Origin: Pararhodobacter aggregans
GTDB lineage: Bacteria > Pseudomonadota > Alphaproteobacteria > Rhodobacterales > Rhodobacteraceae
DNA: 64,000 nucleotides
Direction of reading: 5' to 3'
Assembly (NCBI RefSeq): GCF_003075525.1
Contig: NZ_QDDR01000001.1
Location: 682,001-746,000, forward strand
The stretch's first letter is position 1; the number at the start of each line of letters is the position of its first letter. Of this stretch, positions 31,513 to 38,809 are shown in pieces. The notes under the pieces are model-generated. The model ran no database searches, was not told the origin of the DNA, and saw only the letters and a list, made by a program, of their open reading frames with translations. A program made the translations under genes and the position numbers.

Positions 31513-32406
31513 ATGGAACCACCCCTGAGCCATAGCGACTTCCTCAGATCCCTGACGCCCGAGGCAAGGGCGGCGCTGACCGCGCGGCCGCGCCGGGCAG
31601 GGCTGGTGCATCTGGCGGCGCATGGCGGCGCCATCCTGCTGGCGGGCGGGCTGATCGCGGCGGGCGTGCCGGGCTGGCCGCTGCTGCTGCCGGTGCAGGG
31701 GGTGTTGATCGTCTTCCTCTTCACGTTGGAGCATGAATGCACCCACAAGACGCCTTTCGCCAGTGACCGGCTGTGCGAGGTCATGGGCACGCTCGCCGGG
31801 GCGCTGATCCTCAATCCCTTTCAATGGTTTCGCTATTTCCATCTGGCGCATCACCGCTTCACCAATCAGCCCGGCGACCCCGAGTTGGCCTCCCCCAAGC
31901 CCGAAACCCGGGGGGACTGGCTCTGGCATGTCTCGGGCATCCCGCTCTGGATCGGGTCGCTGCGGCTGCTCGGCCGGCTGGCGATGGGCGCCGAGCGCCC
32001 ATCCTACCTGCCCGAGCGCGCGCGGCCCCGGGCGGAACGCGAGGCGCGGATCCTGCTCGCGCTCTACGCCGTGGCGCTGCTGTCGCTGCTGTGGACGCCC
32101 GTGATCCTCTGGGTCTGGCTGCTGCCAATCGTCATCGGCCAGCCCTTCCTCAGGCTCTACCTGCTGGCCGAACATGGCGATTGCCCGCAGGTGGCCGACA
32201 TGTTCGACAACACCAGGACCACCTTCACCAACCGGCTGGTGCGCTTTCTCGCCTGGAACATGCCCTATCATGTCGAACATCACGTCTATCCGGCCGTGCC
32301 CTTCGACCAGCTCCCGGCGCTGCACGCGCTGATGCGGGATCACTTGCGCGTCACCGCCCCCGGCTATGCGGCGTTTTCCCGCGCCTATCTGGCCCGGCGG
32401 CGCTGA
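31513..32406 (+). CDS. Membrane fatty-acid desaturase family protein
   Basis: 297 residues with the three histidine boxes of di-iron membrane desaturases: HECTH, HLAHH and HVEHH. Hydrophobic segments flank them (AAHGGAILLAGGLIAAG, LLLPVQGVLIVFLFTL, ILLALYAVALLSLLW). It could introduce a double bond into membrane acyl chains or act on another lipid or carotenoid-like substrate. ATG 31513 lies 31 bp after the amidotransferase stop; the pair may be co-transcribed. Confidence 0.85.
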   Translation: MEPPLSHSDFLRSLTPEARAALTARPRRAGLVHLAAHGGAILLAGGLIAAGVPGWPLLLPVQGVLIVFLFTLEHECTHKTPFASDRLCEVMGTLAGALILNPFQWFRYFHLAHHRFTNQPGDPELASPKPETRGDWLWHVSGIPLWIGSLRLLGRLAMGAERPSYLPERARPRAEREARILLALYAVALLSLLWTPVILWVWLLPIVIGQPFLRLYLLAEHGDCPQVADMFDNTRTTFTNRLVRFLAWNMPYHVEHHVYPAVPFDQLPALHALMRDHLRVTAPGYAAFSRAYLARRR

Positions 32407-32463
32407 CGGGGCTTGCGCCCCGGGGCTGCACAGGGCATGACGGGAACAAGTGGGGAACGACCA

Positions 32464-35037
32464 ATGAGCGAACGCAGCCTGTCATCCTTGGCCATGGCCG
32501 GCGCCACGGCCAGCCGCTCGGCGCAATACATGGAGGGGCTGAACGCCCCCCAGCGCGAGGCGGTGGAAACCCTGAACGGCCCGGTGCTGATGCTGGCCGG
32601 GGCGGGGACCGGCAAGACCAAAGCCCTGATGGCGAGGGTTGCGCATCTCATTACCACCGGCGCCGCACGCTCTGACGAGATCCTCGCCGTTACCTTCACC
32701 AACAAGGCGGCGAAGGAGATGCAGCAACGCTTGCTCGTCACGCCGTTCGAGTTGAAGGAGCCGATCCGCTGGATGGGCACCTTCCATTCCATCTCAGCGA
32801 AGATACTGCGGCGCCATGCCGAATTGGTCGGACTGAAGTCCAACTTCACCATCCTCGATACCGACGACCAGCTGCGGTTGATGAAGCAGCTCATTCAAGC
32901 CCTGAACATGGACGAAAAGCGTTGGCCCGCGCGGCAGCTGGCCAATCTGATCGACGCCTGGAAGAACCGCGCCTGGCGGCCGGATCAGGTGCCGGGGGCG
33001 GAGGCCAGCGCCTTCAACAACCGCGGGACCGAGCTTTACGCCGCCTATCAGGACCGCCTGCGGACCCTCAACGCCTGCGATTTCGGCGATCTGATCCTGC
33101 ATGTGGTGACGATCTTCCAGCAGAACCCGGATGTTCTGGCGCAATACCAGCGTTGGCTGCGCTACATCATGGTGGACGAATACCAGGATACCAACGTCGC
33201 CCAATACCTGCTGCTCAGGCTGCTGGCGCAGAGCCATTCCAACATCTGCTGCGTCGGCGACGACGATCAGTCGATCTATGGCTGGCGCGGCGCCGAGGTC
33301 GGCAACATCCTGCGCTTCGAGCGGGATTTCCCGGGCGCCAAGGTCATCCGGCTGGAGCAGAATTACCGCTCGACCCCGCATATCCTGGCCGCCGCCTCGG
33401 GCGTCATCGCCGCCAACCAGAGCCGGCTGGGCAAGACCCTGTGGACCGAGGCGACCGAGGGAGAAAAGGTTCGGCTTATCGGTCATTGGGACAGCGAAGA
33501 CGAGGCGCGCTGGGTGGGCGAGCAAGTCGAGAAACTGGAACGCGGAACCAGTGCGTATTACTCGTATCGAAGGAACCCAAGGTCACAAACCGTAGACCAA
33601 GAGAACGACCGACTCGCGAAGAACTACGCGGCACGGGCCGAATCAAGATCGCTGCCCGTCGGTCGCGCCGGAGACCCCGAGACTGACTTTAAGTCTCGGA
33701 AGCTAATTTCAGATCCTGATAGCCCCCAGTTTGGACCCGAGATTTCTCCTGACGAGATGGCGATTCTGGTCCGCGCCAGCCATCAGATGCGCGCCTTCGA
33801 GGACCGCTTCCTGTCGATCGGGCTGCCCTATCGCGTCATCGGCGGCCCGCGCTTTTACGAGCGGATGGAGATCCGCGATGCGATGGCCTATTTCCGCCTC
33901 GCCATCTCGCCCACCGACGATCTGGCCTTCGAGCGGATCATCAACACCCCCAAGCGCGGTATCGGCGACAAGGCGCAGCAGACCATCCAGCGCGTCGCGC
34001 GTGAGGCGGATCTGCCCTTGCTGATGGGGGCGGCACTGGTGTTGCGCGATGGGATGCTGGGCGGTCGTGCCGCGGGCAACCTGCGGGAATTCATCGAGAA
34101 TATGGCGCGCTGGCACGATATGGTGCGGGCACCCGCCGCACCGCCCGAGGATGCCGCACTGGTGGTCGAGGATTTCGACGCGCCCGCGCCCGGCCTCTCG
34201 CATGTCCGGCTGGCCGAGATGATTCTCGACGAAAGCGGCTATACGGCGATGTGGCAGGCCGAGAAGACGCCCGAGGCCGAGGGGCGGCTGGAGAACCTCA
34301 AGGAACTCATCAAGGCGCTGGAGGGCTTCGGCTCGCTGCAGGATTTTCTGGAGCATGTGGCGCTGATCATGGACAACGAGACCGAGGAAAGTCAGGCCAA
34401 GGTCACGATCATGACCCTGCACGCGGCCAAGGGTCTGGAATTCCCGGTGGTCTTCCTGACCGGCTGGGAAGAGGGGCTGTTCCCCTCGCAGCGCTCGATG
34501 GACGAATCGGGGCTCAAGGGGCTCGAGGAAGAGCGGCGGCTGGCCTATGTCGGCATCACCCGCGCCGAGGAGCTGTGCTTCGTCTCCTTCGCCGCCAACC
34601 GCCGGGTCTATGGCCAGTGGCAAAGCCAGCTGCCCAGCCGCTTCATCGACGAGATGCCGCGCGACCATGTCGAGCTGCTCAGCGCGCCCGGGCTGGGTGG
34701 CCTTGGCGGCGCGGCGCAGAGCCGTCACGCCCGGGCCGAGGATGACGACAGCCTCGAACACCGGGCGGCCAAGGCGGATGTCTACAACGCCCCCGGCTGG
34801 CGGCGCATGCAGGCCCGGGCCCGCGTGGCGCCGCCCACACCGATGGCCGTGCGCAGCGCCACCGCCGAGGTGCATTTCGCCCCCGGCGAGCGGGTTTTTC
34901 ACCAGAAATTCGGGACGGGGTCGGTGGTCGCGGTGGACGGCGACAAGGTCGCCGTGGCCTTCGACCGGGCGGGCGAGAAACATATCGTCGCCCGCTTCCT
35001 GATGCCCGCGGATGGTATGGACGACGTGCCCTTCTGA
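32464..35037 (+). CDS. uvrD: UvrD/PcrA-type DNA helicase with an in-frame insertion
   Basis: 857 residues of superfamily 1A helicase (3'-5', nucleotide-excision repair and replication-fork clearance). Motifs: Walker A LAGAGTGKTKAL, DEYQDTN, GDDDQSIYGWRG, EQNYRS, VTIMTLHAAKGLE and VGITRAEE. The C-terminal RNA-polymerase-binding Tudor-like module is present (RVFHQKFGTGSVVAVDGD). Between LERGT and ISPDEMAILVRAS there are about 60 extra residues (roughly 363-425) encoded by visibly less GC-rich DNA; relatives join these blocks almost directly. The insertion is in frame and sits in a surface linker of domain 2A, so activity is probably kept. Confidence 0.95.
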   Translation: MSERSLSSLAMAGATASRSAQYMEGLNAPQREAVETLNGPVLMLAGAGTGKTKALMARVAHLITTGAARSDEILAVTFTNKAAKEMQQRLLVTPFELKEPIRWMGTFHSISAKILRRHAELVGLKSNFTILDTDDQLRLMKQLIQALNMDEKRWPARQLANLIDAWKNRAWRPDQVPGAEASAFNNRGTELYAAYQDRLRTLNACDFGDLILHVVTIFQQNPDVLAQYQRWLRYIMVDEYQDTNVAQYLLLRLLAQSHSNICCVGDDDQSIYGWRGAEVGNILRFERDFPGAKVIRLEQNYRSTPHILAAASGVIAANQSRLGKTLWTEATEGEKVRLIGHWDSEDEARWVGEQVEKLERGTSAYYSYRRNPRSQTVDQENDRLAKNYAARAESRSLPVGRAGDPETDFKSRKLISDPDSPQFGPEISPDEMAILVRASHQMRAFEDRFLSIGLPYRVIGGPRFYERMEIRDAMAYFRLAISPTDDLAFERIINTPKRGIGDKAQQTIQRVAREADLPLLMGAALVLRDGMLGGRAAGNLREFIENMARWHDMVRAPAAPPEDAALVVEDFDAPAPGLSHVRLAEMILDESGYTAMWQAEKTPEAEGRLENLKELIKALEGFGSLQDFLEHVALIMDNETEESQAKVTIMTLHAAKGLEFPVVFLTGWEEGLFPSQRSMDESGLKGLEEERRLAYVGITRAEELCFVSFAANRRVYGQWQSQLPSRFIDEMPRDHVELLSAPGLGGLGGAAQSRHARAEDDDSLEHRAAKADVYNAPGWRRMQARARVAPPTPMAVRSATAEVHFAPGERVFHQKFGTGSVVAVDGDKVAVAFDRAGEKHIVARFLMPADGMDDVPF
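33550..33740 (+). other. Low-GC in-frame insertion in uvrD
   Basis: About 190 bases whose composition and codon use differ from the flanks (TAT, TCA, AGA and TTT codons rare elsewhere). It contains an 8-bp hairpin CCGAGACT/AGTCTCGG (33677-33699) with a nested GACTTTAAGTC palindrome. There are no intein motifs. It resembles a small palindromic mobile element inserted within a coding region. Confidence 0.55.
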
Positions 35038-35184
35038 GGCGCGTTCTTTACCAAGCGGTCCATATATGACTGCAATTCTACTTTCGAAAAAACAAAAACA
35101 CGCGATGTCGTCGCAATATGCGAGATTCCGGGCCCGTGCCCGGAAAACAGGCATGCCGGAAACATCTTAAAACTGCAGGGACAA

Positions 35185-35226
35185 AACGAAAAAACGCGGC
35201 TGCCCGGGAGGAGGTGGGCAGCCGCG
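35185..35226 (-). terminator. Rho-independent terminator ending the CCTCCTCCC array
   Basis: On the minus strand CGCGGCTGCCC and its perfect 11-bp complement enclose the loop ACCTCCTCCC and are followed by TTTTTT (35194-35189). It doubles as the last repeat of the array and should end the DUF1127-sRNA transcript. Confidence 0.85.
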
Positions 35227-35545
35227 TCATCATCGGCGTTCGGGGGAGGACCGTCCGCCGCCTGTTTGGGGCGCGGCGATCCTGGGAGGAGGTAGGATCG
35301 CCGCGCCACGAACGGATACCCAGGGAGGAGGAGGGGCATCCGTAACTTTTGGGGTCGGCCCGCCAGGCGGGGAGCCCCGGAATTCGGGGCGCGGTTCCCC
35401 AGGGAGGAGGAGGGGGAACCGCGCCGGAGTGCCTTCGGCCCAGGGAGGAGGAGGGGCCTCAGCAACAGGTCGGAACCTTACCGCAGGGAGGAGGAAGCGG
35501 CGGTTCCTTGCACGATCGGCCCAGGGAGGAGGAGGGGCCGTCGTT
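35195..35545 (-). ncRNA. CcsR-like sRNA array (CCTCCTCCC-loop hairpins)
   Basis: Seven hairpins, each with CCTCCTCCC in the loop on the minus strand, occupy the region directly downstream of the DUF1127 gene. Perfect motifs (plus-strand coordinates): 35524-35532, 35486-35494, 35443-35451, 35402-35410, 35323-35331, 35284-35292 and 35206-35214. An eighth, degenerate copy is at about 35234-35260. Stems differ in sequence (perfect 11, 13 and 14 bp in three of them), but the loop is invariant. This is the organisation of the stress-induced CcsR1-4 RNAs of R. sphaeroides, processed from the transcript of the DUF1127 gene ccaF1 (RSP_6037). CCUCCUCCC can pair with Shine-Dalgarno regions of target mRNAs. 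Confidence 0.85.
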
Positions 35546-35576
35546 TCGGTCACAGGCCCCGCGGGGCCCGGAATTC

Positions 35577-35798
35577 TTAAGCGTCGCGGCCGTAGGCGGC
35601 CTCATAGGCCAGGCGCGAGATCATCGAGCGGCTGATGCCGAGGTCAGCCAGTTCGCGGCTGGTCAGCGCATTCAGCTCGTTGTAGGTCCGGACATAGACA
35701 CGCGAGCGCGCCCAGGCCGTCCGCAGCGACGAGAAGGCTTCGGCGATCTGGCCGAACACGCCGGTCGCGCGGGTCGTTTGTGCAGAGGCGTAAGCCAT
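35577..35798 (-). CDS. DUF1127 small RNA-binding protein (CcaF1-like)
   Basis: 73 residues, with a C-terminal DUF1127 domain (RTYNELNALTSRELADLGIS). R. sphaeroides CcaF1 (71 aa, RSP_6037) has the same size and the same downstream sRNA array; it binds RNA and affects maturation of those sRNAs. ATG 35798 has a modest AAAGG upstream. The frame is open further 5', but that extension is not family-like. It should be induced by heat and oxidative stress through RpoHI/RpoHII, one of which (rpoH2) is also encoded in this window. Confidence 0.9.
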   Translation of the reverse strand: MAYASAQTTRATGVFGQIAEAFSSLRTAWARSRVYVRTYNELNALTSRELADLGISRSMISRLAYEAAYGRDA

Positions 35799-35868
35799 GG
35801 GTGTTACCTTTTCGTTTCGAGGCGATCCGTTTCCAGCCGGGCTGGTGATTTTGTTTCGCCGTTGAAGC

Positions 35869-35898
35869 AAAGATGGCCCAAATGCTGCGCCTGCACAA
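35869..35898 (-). promoter_or_regulatory. Candidate RpoH-type promoter of the DUF1127-sRNA operon
   Basis: On the minus strand TTGTGC (35898-35893) and CCATCTTT (35876-35869) are separated by 16 bases, a fair match to alphaproteobacterial RpoH promoters (TTG... and a C-rich/AT -10). It lies about 70 bp before the DUF1127 start. Confidence 0.3.
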
Positions 35899-36129
35899 TC
35901 CCTCCTCACGGCAATGCTGCTATGCAGCGACAGCATGGCGACGTAGGGGAAAGCTGCCTCAGGGGTGTATCTTGGGGACAAAGGTCGCATTCGGCGGGGG
36001 CACGGGCGGCCTGAGCGGCCCTTCCCTGCGGCAGAATGTCCCTTTCGGCGCCCGGGTCGCGGGGGCTTGTCACCGGCCGATTCCCGGACAGGTTAGGGCA
36101 AACCGATTCTGAAGGAACAGGAGTATCCC

Positions 36130-37218
36130 ATGGCCGCCAGCCCGTCGCGCGACGCGATCCTCGCCACGCTTGCCCGCATCGCGGTGCCCGGCGGGGGCGA
36201 TCTGGTCAGCCGCGACCTCGTCCGCGCGCTGGGTGTCGATGCGGGCAGCGTCCGGTTCGTCATCGAGACCGACTCCGCCGACACCGCCCGCGCGCTGGAA
36301 CCGGTGCGCGCCGCGGCCGAGGCGGCGGTGGCGGCGATGGAGGGGGTGAGCAAGGTCTCGGTCGCGCTGACCGCGCATGGCCCGGCCGCGAAGGCACCCG
36401 CCGGGGCGGGGAAGGGGGCCGCGCCCTCGCTCTCGATCGGTCGCCACCCGACCGCCGGTCCCAACGAGGTGCCGGGCGTCAAGCGCATCATCGCCGTGGG
36501 CTCGGGCAAGGGCGGGGTCGGCAAGTCGACCGTCTCGGCCAACCTTGCCGTGGCGCTGGCGCGCGAGGGCTGGCGGGTCGGGCTGGTCGACGCCGATATC
36601 TATGGCCCCAGCCAGCCGCGGATGATGGGCGTGACCAAGAAACCCGCCTCGCCCGATGGCAAGACCATCATCCCGCCGGTGGCCTTCGGGGTGCGCGTCA
36701 TCTCCATCGGCATGATGCTGCCCGAGGAACAGGCACTGATCTGGCGCGGCCCGATGCTGATGGGGGCCTTGCAACAGCTGATGACGCAGGTCGCCTGGGG
36801 CGATCTTGATGCGCTGGTCATCGACATGCCGCCGGGGACGGGCGATGTGCAGATGACGCTTTGCCAGAAGTTCCCGGTGACCGGGGCGATCATCGTCTCG
36901 ACCCCGCAGGATGTGGCGCTCCTGGACGCGCGGCGCGCGCTCAACGCCTTCGAGACGCTGAAGACCCCGGTGCTGGGGCTGATCGAGAACATGTCGACCT
37001 TCGTCTGTCCGAACTGCGGGCATGAGGAGCATATCTTCGGCGATGGCGGCGTGGCGCGCGAGGCCGAGAAACATGGGCTGCCGATGCTGGGATCGCTTCC
37101 CCTGCTGCTGGAGGTGCGCCTGTCGGGTGATGGCGGGCAGCCGGTGGCGGCGGGCGACAGCCCGGCGGGCGAGCCCTACCGGCGCATGGCGCGGTCGCTG
37201 ATCGCGCAGCTGGTCTGA
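36130..37218 (+). CDS. mrp: Mrp/ApbC/NBP35-type iron-sulfur cluster carrier ATPase
   Basis: 362 residues. An N-terminal MIP18/DUF59 domain (about 1-90) is linked by a Pro/Ala-rich stretch to a deviant Walker ATPase (VGSGKGGVGKSTVSAN; IDMPPGTGDVQMT). The CPNC pair near the C-terminus (VCPNCGHEEH) bridges the Fe-S cluster in the dimer. It carries and transfers [4Fe-4S] clusters to apo-enzymes in the cytosol. It is followed by a strong terminator and the mraZ regulatory region. Confidence 0.95.
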   Translation: MAASPSRDAILATLARIAVPGGGDLVSRDLVRALGVDAGSVRFVIETDSADTARALEPVRAAAEAAVAAMEGVSKVSVALTAHGPAAKAPAGAGKGAAPSLSIGRHPTAGPNEVPGVKRIIAVGSGKGGVGKSTVSANLAVALAREGWRVGLVDADIYGPSQPRMMGVTKKPASPDGKTIIPPVAFGVRVISIGMMLPEEQALIWRGPMLMGALQQLMTQVAWGDLDALVIDMPPGTGDVQMTLCQKFPVTGAIIVSTPQDVALLDARRALNAFETLKTPVLGLIENMSTFVCPNCGHEEHIFGDGGVAREAEKHGLPMLGSLPLLLEVRLSGDGGQPVAAGDSPAGEPYRRMARSLIAQLV

Positions 37219-37245
37219 CGCGGGATCAGGCTGGGATTTTCAGGG

Positions 37246-37279
37246 AGCCCGGGCGGAAACGCCCGGGCTTTTGGTTTTT
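37246..37279 (+). terminator. Rho-independent terminator of mrp
   Basis: AGCCCGGGCG (37246-37255) and CGCCCGGGCT (37260-37269) form a perfect 10-bp stem with a GAAA tetraloop, followed by TTTGGTTTTT. Confidence 0.93.
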
Positions 37280-37688
37280 CGACCCTCTGATACGGGGCCT
37301 CCGCCGCCCGGATCCGTGAAATCCCAGCGGTGTTTCGGGGGAATGGCCTGGAAAGGCGGGGGAGGGGCGCGAAAGCGTGGCGCCGCGAACACGGCGGCTG
37401 CGACGCATCAGGCGTGATGGCGCGGCAGCGGGTGGGGTCCGTGGGGAGGACCCGCGGGTCTCAAGGTCCTGGCGGCGGCTGATCTGGGGGCCGGGTATCC
37501 GCAAGGGCGGGGGCGCAGGCCCGGCGAGGAGGCGGCGCGCGGTCAGGCCCGGGATCGGGCTGGGAATTCCAGGGATCCGCTCGGGACGGCCGGGGTTTTC
37601 CCTGGCGCTGACCCGTTCCGTCCCATCGCAGCCCCCTCCGGGAAACCGCCGAACCCACGAAATCCCAGAATGAGGCCCGGAGTCCGGC

Positions 37689-37736
37689 TGGGACAGGCTG
37701 GGAAATGGCCTGGGACTGGATGGGATCGCTCTGGGC
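37689..37736 (+). promoter_or_regulatory. MraZ-box array (five TGGGN repeats)
   Basis: TGGGA at 37689, 37699, 37711 and 37721, and TGGGC at 37732. Spacers are 5, 7, 5 and 6 bases, so the boxes fall on one face of the helix. MraZ binds TGGGN direct repeats with 5-base spacers upstream of the division cluster in E. coli. The array lies about 540 bp before the mraZ start, just upstream of an AT-rich promoter-like segment. Confidence 0.7.
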
Positions 37737-37783
37737 CAACCTCCGCCGAATCGGAATCACACCCCGGTGAGGGGGATATTAAT

Positions 37784-37792
37784 TGTGGATAA
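37784..37792 (-). promoter_or_regulatory. DnaA box
   Basis: TTATCCACA on the minus strand, a perfect consensus DnaA box within the only AT-rich stretch of the mraZ upstream region (37776-37815). A near-copy with one extra base (TGTGGGATAA) follows at 37794. It may link division-gene transcription to DnaA. Confidence 0.6.
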
Positions 37793-37821
37793 GTGTGGGA
37801 TAATTAATCTTAACGATTGCG

Positions 37822-37839
37822 TGTGTCCCTATGGACACA
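37822..37839. promoter_or_regulatory. Perfect inverted repeat TGTGTCC-CTAT-GGACACA
   Basis: Seven-base arms around a four-base centre, 30 bp downstream of the DnaA box. A candidate operator or the 5' hairpin of a transcript starting in the AT-rich segment. Confidence 0.4.
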
Positions 37840-38043
37840 AATCCGCGCCCCGCCGCCGATTCTTCCCCTGACCCTGAAGGGGGCTGTTAGCGCTTTATCT
37901 GGTGGGGCGGGTAGGGGGTCTGGCCGATATCTAGTGTTGCGCCAGGCCGGGCCTCAACGACTGGTAGCGTCATCCCCTGCGCGACCTGCGCATTCCCTCG
38001 AATTCCCGTTGATATCCGTGAAGTCCCATGGCATCAAAGGACC

Positions 38044-38237
38044 ATGGAAGGACACAAAAAAGATCCTCCGATACCAAGGCAGTAACTACAGGCAACTTCA
38101 CATCAAGATCTGGAGCGTAGCGAGCAGACGTCTTTCATCCCCCCCCCTAGTAAAGACGGTTACGTGACCAGGCGACCCCGCAGTGGGACGAGGGCGGCGG
38201 CTCGGGTATGGCAGCACCCGAGCCGCCGTTTCAATTT
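38044..38237 (+). ncRNA. UpsM-like sRNA / extended mraZ 5' leader
   Basis: In R. sphaeroides the dcw cluster has a 5' leader of roughly 270 nt, most of which accumulates as the abundant sRNA UpsM because of an imperfect terminator ahead of mraZ. Here the segment before mraZ is less GC-rich than its surroundings and ends in a strong hairpin plus T-rich tail. A possible promoter (TTGATA at 38009 with a weak CATCAA at 38032) would give a ~190-nt RNA. The 5' end is a guess. Confidence 0.55.
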
Positions 38238-38238
38238 T
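38195..38238 (+). terminator. Terminator-like hairpin in the mraZ leader (attenuator)
   Basis: CGGCGGCTCGGGT (38195-38207) pairs perfectly with ACCCGAGCCGCCG (38216-38228) around an 8-base loop, followed by TTTCAATTTT. It stands 48 bases before the mraZ GTG, so read-through here must supply the whole division cluster. Confidence 0.85.
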
Positions 38239-38276
38239 GGCGCTCCCGGATCGGTGGAGCAACAGGAGAATGCGGC

Positions 38277-38798
38277 GTGTCGCTCAGATTTCGCAGCGAC
38301 GACGAACAGGGCATCGACGGGAAGGGGCGCGTCTCCATTCCCGCCGCTTTCCGTCCTGTCATCGCCGCGGGCGACCATCTGATGGCCCAGGGCGAGCGCC
38401 CCACCTTCGTCATCGTCTACGGCACCGACTCGCTTAATCACCTGCGCTGCTATACCCGCAAGGAGATGGAGAAGATCGAGGAGCGTATCGAGCTTCTCGA
38501 CGAGGGGACCGAAGAGCGCGAGATCGCCGAGACCTTCTTCCTCGGTTCCTCGATGGACGTGCAGCTGGGCGACGACGGACGCATCGTCCTGCCGCAACGG
38601 CTGCGCAAGAAGCTCGACCTCGACGACCGCATCTATTTCATCGGTGTCGGCAGCCACTTCAAGATGTGGAAGCCCGAGACCTACAAGGCGCATGAAGCCG
38701 GCCGCACGGACGCGCTGATCGTCGAGCGTGGCGGTGCCCGCTTCGATCCCGCTTCGCTGCTGCCGAAGCTTCCGCCGAAACCGACCCCTGCCGTGTGA
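38277..38798 (+). CDS. mraZ: Transcriptional regulator MraZ
   Basis: 173 residues with the two MraZ/AbrB-like half-motifs [13 protein letters not shown] and [15 protein letters not shown] 38277 is chosen from AGGAG at 38264-38268; the frame is open 23 codons further but runs back through the leader hairpin. It is the first gene of the dcw cluster and in E. coli represses its own promoter by binding TGGGN repeats, which are present upstream here. RsmH counteracts it. It is slightly longer than the ~152-residue E. coli protein because of its C-terminal tail. Confidence 0.95.
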   Translation: MSLRFRSDDEQGIDGKGRVSIPAAFRPVIAAGDHLMAQGERPTFVIVYGTDSLNHLRCYTRKEMEKIEERIELLDEGTEEREIAETFFLGSSMDVQLGDDGRIVLPQRLRKKLDLDDRIYFIGVGSHFKMWKPETYKAHEAGRTDALIVERGGARFDPASLLPKLPPKPTPAV

Positions 38799-38809
38799 CG
38801 GAAAGGACG

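Larger units (their letters stand above)
37230..38028 (+). repeat. Degenerate ~340-bp tandem units between mrp and mraZ
   Basis: GGCTGGGAWTTYCAGGGA occurs at 37230 and 37558, and (AT/AC)CC(G/A)CGAARTCCCA-like blocks at 37312, 37653 and 38014. A shared GGAAATGGCCTGG-like segment lies at about 37346 and 37701. The regular order and spacing (about 330-360 bp) suggest an old tandem duplication of the mraZ upstream region. It was judged by eye only. Confidence 0.35.

Noticed and set aside
33550-33740. Intein in UvrD
   Set aside because: Far too short, lacks the N-terminal Cys/Ser block A and the C-terminal HN-Cys/Ser/Thr junction, and is not placed at an active-site motif.
35195-35545. CRISPR array suggested by regularly repeated GGGAGGAGG
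   Set aside because: The repeats are loops of hairpins with variable stems, not 24-40 bp direct repeats with unique spacers, and no cas gene is nearby.
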